Source of the DNA: Candidatus Shapirobacteria bacterium
GTDB lineage: Bacteria; Patescibacteriota; Microgenomatia; UBA12405
NCBI GenBank assembly: GCA_009885205.1
Contig: VFLE01000048.1
Span: 1 to 8,896 of the forward strand
DNA length: 8,896 nucleotides
Reading direction: 5' to 3'
Shown: in pieces, positions 6,518-8,896 of the stretch
Numbering within the stretch: the first letter of the stretch is position 1
How the letters are laid out: each line of letters opens with the position of its first letter
Position numbers and translations under genes: made by a program
Notes under the pieces: generated by a model
Databases searched by the model: none
Seen by the model: only the letters and a program-made list of their open reading frames with translations
What the model was told of the DNA's origin: nothing

Positions 6518-7366
6518 TTACCCCAAATACGCAAGCACAAATGCGCCAACACTAACCACAATTGACCCAGCAATTTTTTGCCACATTCTTTTTTTCTCCT
6601 TCAAAACAAAAATTGAATATAGAGTAACTAACACTATATAGACCCTCATAACTGGTATTGTTTTTGAAGCATCTTCTAGCGAATATGCAAACAACATAGT
6701 TATTGTAAATAATGCCCACTGTACGCCAACTGCCACTATCCATAATCTATTTATTTTCCACTCTTCCTTCATTTTTACAATAGTATTTTGTCCAGTAATT
6801 AGAGAAAGTATTCCAGCACATAAAAAATAAAAAATCGCACTATAGACAGGGATTGAAAAATTACTACTTATACCTTTATCAATTAATATCGTTCCAGTTA
6901 TTATAAATCCGTAAATAATTGTTGCGACAATACCTTTATTAATAACAAGCTTCTTACCTTGATTGAGTGCAGTTACGCTTCCAATTACTACTAATAAAAC
7001 CCCGACTATTTTCCAAAAAGTCAAAACTTCACCCAAAAAGAGAAAAGCAAACAACAACACCCAAATATTACTAAGTGGCATTAAAATACTTGTATCAGCT
7101 GTGTCAGCATTTTTTATTGCACATATTGATAAATAATCACCAATCGCACTTAGTATCGCAGAAATAACAAACAGTCCTAGTAGGTCAGTATTGGATGGAA
7201 TCTTTAATCCAAAAATTGGAATAAAGCATAACGCGGTTATAGCTGCAAAAAAATCAACTAGTGCAGTAAATGCAAAGTCGTTTTTACTTGGTTTAATTTT
7301 TGACCTTACTGTAATTCTCCAACTAAACGCAAAAAAAGCAGATAGTAAGGCAAGCAATATCCCCAT
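6518..7366 (-). CDS. EamA-family (DMT superfamily) transporter
   Basis: A 282-residue membrane protein with about ten hydrophobic helices in two homologous halves, the usual length of drug/metabolite transporters. Each half ends with the family's signature: FLGEVLTFWKIVGVLLVVIG (110-129) and LKEKKRMWQKIAGSIVVSVG (255-274), both followed by a short hydrophobic end helix. Such proteins usually export amino acids, organic metabolites or drugs; the substrate cannot be predicted. Its ATG follows the dehydrogenase stop with no gap (TAAATG, 7369-7364), so the two are surely translated from one mRNA. This suggests that the transporter handles a substrate or product of that enzyme, or simply that they travel as a cassette bracketed by the repeats. 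Confidence 0.9.
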   Translation of the reverse strand: MGILLALLSAFFAFSWRITVRSKIKPSKNDFAFTALVDFFAAITALCFIPIFGLKIPSNTDLLGLFVISAILSAIGDYLSICAIKNADTADTSILMPLSNIWVLLFAFLFLGEVLTFWKIVGVLLVVIGSVTALNQGKKLVINKGIVATIIYGFIITGTILIDKGISSNFSIPVYSAIFYFLCAGILSLITGQNTIVKMKEEWKINRLWIVAVGVQWALFTITMLFAYSLEDASKTIPVMRVYIVLVTLYSIFVLKEKKRMWQKIAGSIVVSVGAFVLAYLG

Positions 7367-8353
7367 TTATATATTTTTAATCTTTTCTAATAATCCATCA
7401 TCAATTTCAACAGTGTTTGATTTTCTTTGCTCATCACTTAACTTTGCGGACTTTTCACCAGGAAAATATATTTCATCAAACCCTTTCATCTTTGGTGAAT
7501 TTTTTAATTCATCAATTGCAGTTTGGATATTATCCTTAAAATCTTTTAGAGGTCTAAACAGTGTCGGGTCAATCAAGATATAAAATGAACCCCAACCACC
7601 AGCAACATTGTTACCTACCCGAGAACCAGTCAATGCTCCACCTAATAATTCCACAATAAAAGCTAGTCCTGAACCTTTATGACCGAAAAATGGTAACAAT
7701 CCACCTTCCATTGCTTTTGCTGGGTCAGTTGTTACATTACCTTCTCCATCAATAGCAGTTCCCTCTTTTATCTTTTTACCAGAATTATTTGCCACCAATA
7801 AATCACCCCATGTTATTTGACTTGATGCCATATCCAAAATTACTGGATAATTATTTGTCGGAATACCAACTGTAATTGGATTTGTTCCCCACATGGCGCT
7901 AATTGAACCATAAGGAACTAAACCACCAGCGGAATTATTAAATCCAATAAAAATTAAATCTTGTTCAGTGGCTTTTTTGGCATAAGCACCAATATAGCCA
8001 GTTACTCCCAAATCTTTTATACCCACACTAAATAATTTTGATTGTTTGGCTTTGGGAATTGCCATTTCTAGTGATTGATAAATAGGACTATACCCTAGCT
8101 TATATTGACCATCAATATGAAGTGAATTTGATGTTTCACTAATAATTTTTAGTGGCAAATCTTTGGTGATTAATTTTTGACTATCAAATGTCTTCTTAAA
8201 GGAAAGTAAACGAATAAATCCATGAGTTTTGCGACCAGCCAATTCAGCTTCAATCAAGTTTTCAGTAATATATTTTGATTCAACCTCGGATAATTCAAGC
8301 TTTTGCAAAAATTTAATAGATAAATCAACCGCCTCGTTTAGTTGCATTTTCAT
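7367..8353 (-). CDS. Ldh_2 family NAD(P)-dependent dehydrogenase, catalytic His replaced
   Basis: A 328-residue member of the malate/L-lactate/ureidoglycolate dehydrogenase family (Ldh_2; not related to the Rossmann LDHs), which oxidises 2-hydroxyacids with NAD(P). Family marks: His 44-Gly and Arg 48 in THGFIRL, VPYGSISAMWGTNP (146-159), LDMASS (173-178), TTDPAKAMEGGLLPFFGHKG (208-227) and GFDEIYFPGE (291-300). From memory of E. coli AllD, its VGISRMGHSGA segment aligns without gaps to VGIKDLGVTGY (110-120 here), so the family's conserved acid/base His is Val 117. A loop near 243-255 also looks about ten residues shorter than in AllD. TTG 8368 is open, but ATG 8353 with TAAAAT 5 nt upstream is preferred. 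It is translationally coupled to the EamA gene. Confidence 0.88.
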   Translation of the reverse strand: MKMQLNEAVDLSIKFLQKLELSEVESKYITENLIEAELAGRKTHGFIRLLSFKKTFDSQKLITKDLPLKIISETSNSLHIDGQYKLGYSPIYQSLEMAIPKAKQSKLFSVGIKDLGVTGYIGAYAKKATEQDLIFIGFNNSAGGLVPYGSISAMWGTNPITVGIPTNNYPVILDMASSQITWGDLLVANNSGKKIKEGTAIDGEGNVTTDPAKAMEGGLLPFFGHKGSGLAFIVELLGGALTGSRVGNNVAGGWGSFYILIDPTLFRPLKDFKDNIQTAIDELKNSPKMKGFDEIYFPGEKSAKLSDEQRKSNTVEIDDGLLEKIKNI

Positions 8354-8358
8354 ACCTA

Positions 8359-8364
8359 ATTTTA
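8359..8364 (-). promoter_or_regulatory. -10 box TAAAAT before the dehydrogenase
   Basis: TAAAAT on the minus strand ends 5 nt (TAGGT) before ATG 8353, the same geometry as the boxes at 5423, 6365 and 4304. It predicts a leaderless dehydrogenase-EamA mRNA and supports ATG 8353 over TTG 8368. No -35 match. The inverted repeat at 8376-8450 lies just upstream. Confidence 0.5.
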
Positions 8365-8375
8365 TCAAAAGTTCT

Positions 8376-8450
8376 GCAGTCCATGGCGGGGTATGTTAAA
8401 TTTAGGTTTAAAAAGTGCTTGCTCCCCGCCTTGGAGTCAATCAGGACTGC
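8376..8450. repeat. Imperfect inverted repeat upstream of the dehydrogenase
   Basis: Left arm 8376-8391 reads GCAGTCCATGGCGGGG. Right arm 8424-8450 begins CCCCGCCTTGG and ends GGACTGC, with 11 extra nt between. The inner stem CCATGGCGGGG/CCCCGCCTTGG pairs 10 of 11 bases around a 32-nt loop. The right arm belongs to repeat copy 2, so the left arm looks like an inverted, internally deleted third copy. The stem is GC-rich against an AT-rich background. It could form a hairpin in the 3' region of the 8463 gene transcript or a cruciform near the promoter, but it lacks the short loop of an ordinary terminator. Confidence 0.6.
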
Positions 8451-8467
8451 GGTGTGCGGGTTTTAAG
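8402..8467 (-). repeat. Intergenic repeat, copy 2 (49-bp core 8419-8467)
   Basis: The core is 41/49 identical to 6441-6489, in the same orientation. It begins, in minus-strand sense, with the stop codon of the 8463 gene (TAA, 8465-8463). In that gene's frame it continues without a further stop for at least 20 codons, including TAVLIDSKAGSKHF. Together with copy 1 it brackets the dehydrogenase-EamA pair. Shorter AT-rich flank similarity (TTTAGG, then A5) reaches to about 8402. Confidence 0.8.
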
Positions 8468-8896
8468 GTTTTACTTTATTGTGTATTTTGCAAAAAAGTA
8501 CTGGTATATTTTCAATTTCCGAAAAATAAAATAAATTTAATTTTAAGAATTCATCATAATAATCTTTTGCTATATCAATTATATTCGGAACAACCAGAAA
8601 GTGATTTTCGGTAGAATGGATAATTTTTTTATTTATTTCTTCTCTCAGTTTTGATAAATGAGGATTAGCTACTAACCTCAAATGACTAGGGGACATGGTT
8701 TTGTTAAAACATTCTCTGCAAGGGAAAATAGGCAAAGTGCATTTATTTGATTGAAGAATTGAATATGACCAATTTTCAAAATAGGCGGTTTCGGCGTTCC
8801 TTATGTTCAATGCGACTGATTGTATTATTTTTATTTTTTCTCCCCATAATAAATCATCCTTATACTTTTCCAATCCTTCACTGGCAACTCCAACAG
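8463..8896 (-). CDS. Hypothetical protein, N-terminus beyond the window edge
   Basis: The minus-strand frame is open from the right edge to TAA 8465-8463, giving 143 visible residues. The TTG near 8873 is not a credible start because the frame continues upstream as VGVASEG. I do not recognise the family. What can be seen: a mixed-charge, soluble-looking protein; a cysteine cluster KCTLPIFPCRECFNK (C-x7-C-x2-C), suggestive of metal or disulfide chemistry; a possible helix around the later KLREEINKK; and a hydrophobic, aromatic C-terminal part (FLKLNLFYFSEIENIPVLFC) ending HNKVKP. There is no signal or membrane segment in the visible part. Its stop codon lies in repeat copy 2. The plus-strand frames over it look like shadows. 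It could be a remnant rather than an intact gene. Confidence 0.6.
   Translation of the reverse strand, partial: VGVASEGLEKYKDDLLWGEKIKIIQSVALNIRNAETAYFENWSYSILQSNKCTLPIFPCRECFNKTMSPSHLRLVANPHLSKLREEINKKIIHSTENHFLVVPNIIDIAKDYYDEFLKLNLFYFSEIENIPVLFCKIHNKVKP

Noticed and set aside
8376..8450. tRNA or tRNA-like gene in the GC-rich palindrome
   Set aside because: The 7-bp GC stem closes a 32-nt AT-rich loop with no T-loop (GTTCRA), D-loop or anticodon stem pattern.
6426..8467. Integron attC sites flanking cassettes
   Set aside because: Short GTTRRRY-like matches occur (near 8394 and 6400), but they are not paired with an RYYYAAC partner at the repeat ends, and such matches are common in AT-rich DNA. 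No integrase gene is visible.
6441..8467. CRISPR-type repeat
   Set aside because: Only two diverged copies separated by about 2 kb with genes between them; no short regular spacers.
8463..8467. Stop-codon reassignment (TAA read through into the repeat)
   Set aside because: TAA ends several ordinary full-length genes here (73, 1027, 3223, 5424, 7367), so a genome-wide recoding is excluded. Local read-through remains only a hypothesis in the findings.
8393..8614. Plus-strand frame across repeat copy 2
   Set aside because: It overlaps the longer minus-strand frame. Changes between the two repeat copies fall on its second codon positions, giving radical replacements, so it is a shadow.

Overview
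This is an AT-rich, gene-dense bacterial window with short intergenic gaps. Most starts lack a Shine-Dalgarno sequence and instead carry a -10-like hexamer directly upstream. Every gene is read with the standard code; TGA ends the partial transposase and is not seen as sense. Compact genes, a small iron-permease-like membrane protein and SD-poor starts fit a Patescibacteria/CPR-type genome, but this is an inference, since no rRNA or ribosomal gene is present.

Layout. (i) Positions 1-101 (+) hold the 3' end of an IS30-family transposase. (ii) 73-3933 (-) is a housekeeping-like run: SDR oxidoreductase, SpoU/TrmH RNA methyltransferase, ABC-F ATPase, then a Tat-signal protein of unknown function. 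The first three are almost contiguous, with 2 and 4 nt gaps. (iii) 3982-4980 (+), divergent from the SDR, encodes a small two-helix protein resembling low-affinity iron permeases and a six-helix ferric-reductase/MsrQ-like haem protein. (iv) 4977-8896 (-) looks accessory: GNAT acetyltransferase, APH-fold phosphotransferase, EamA-type transporter, Ldh_2-family dehydrogenase and an unrecognised gene cut by the right edge. These form two tight pairs, phosphotransferase-GNAT and dehydrogenase-EamA.

The most unusual features are in part iv. A 49-bp sequence (41/49 identical) occurs at 6441-6489 and 8419-8467 and brackets the dehydrogenase-EamA pair. Differences between the copies fall mainly on one codon position of one minus-strand frame, as if the sequence were or recently was coding. 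A related stretch may form the 3' end of the phosphotransferase gene. The 8419 copy also forms an inverted repeat with 8376-8391, just upstream of the dehydrogenase promoter. Four starts have a -10 hexamer exactly 5 nt before ATG, which predicts leaderless mRNAs. The dehydrogenase lacks the family's conserved catalytic histidine. No complete novel defence or mobile system was identified.
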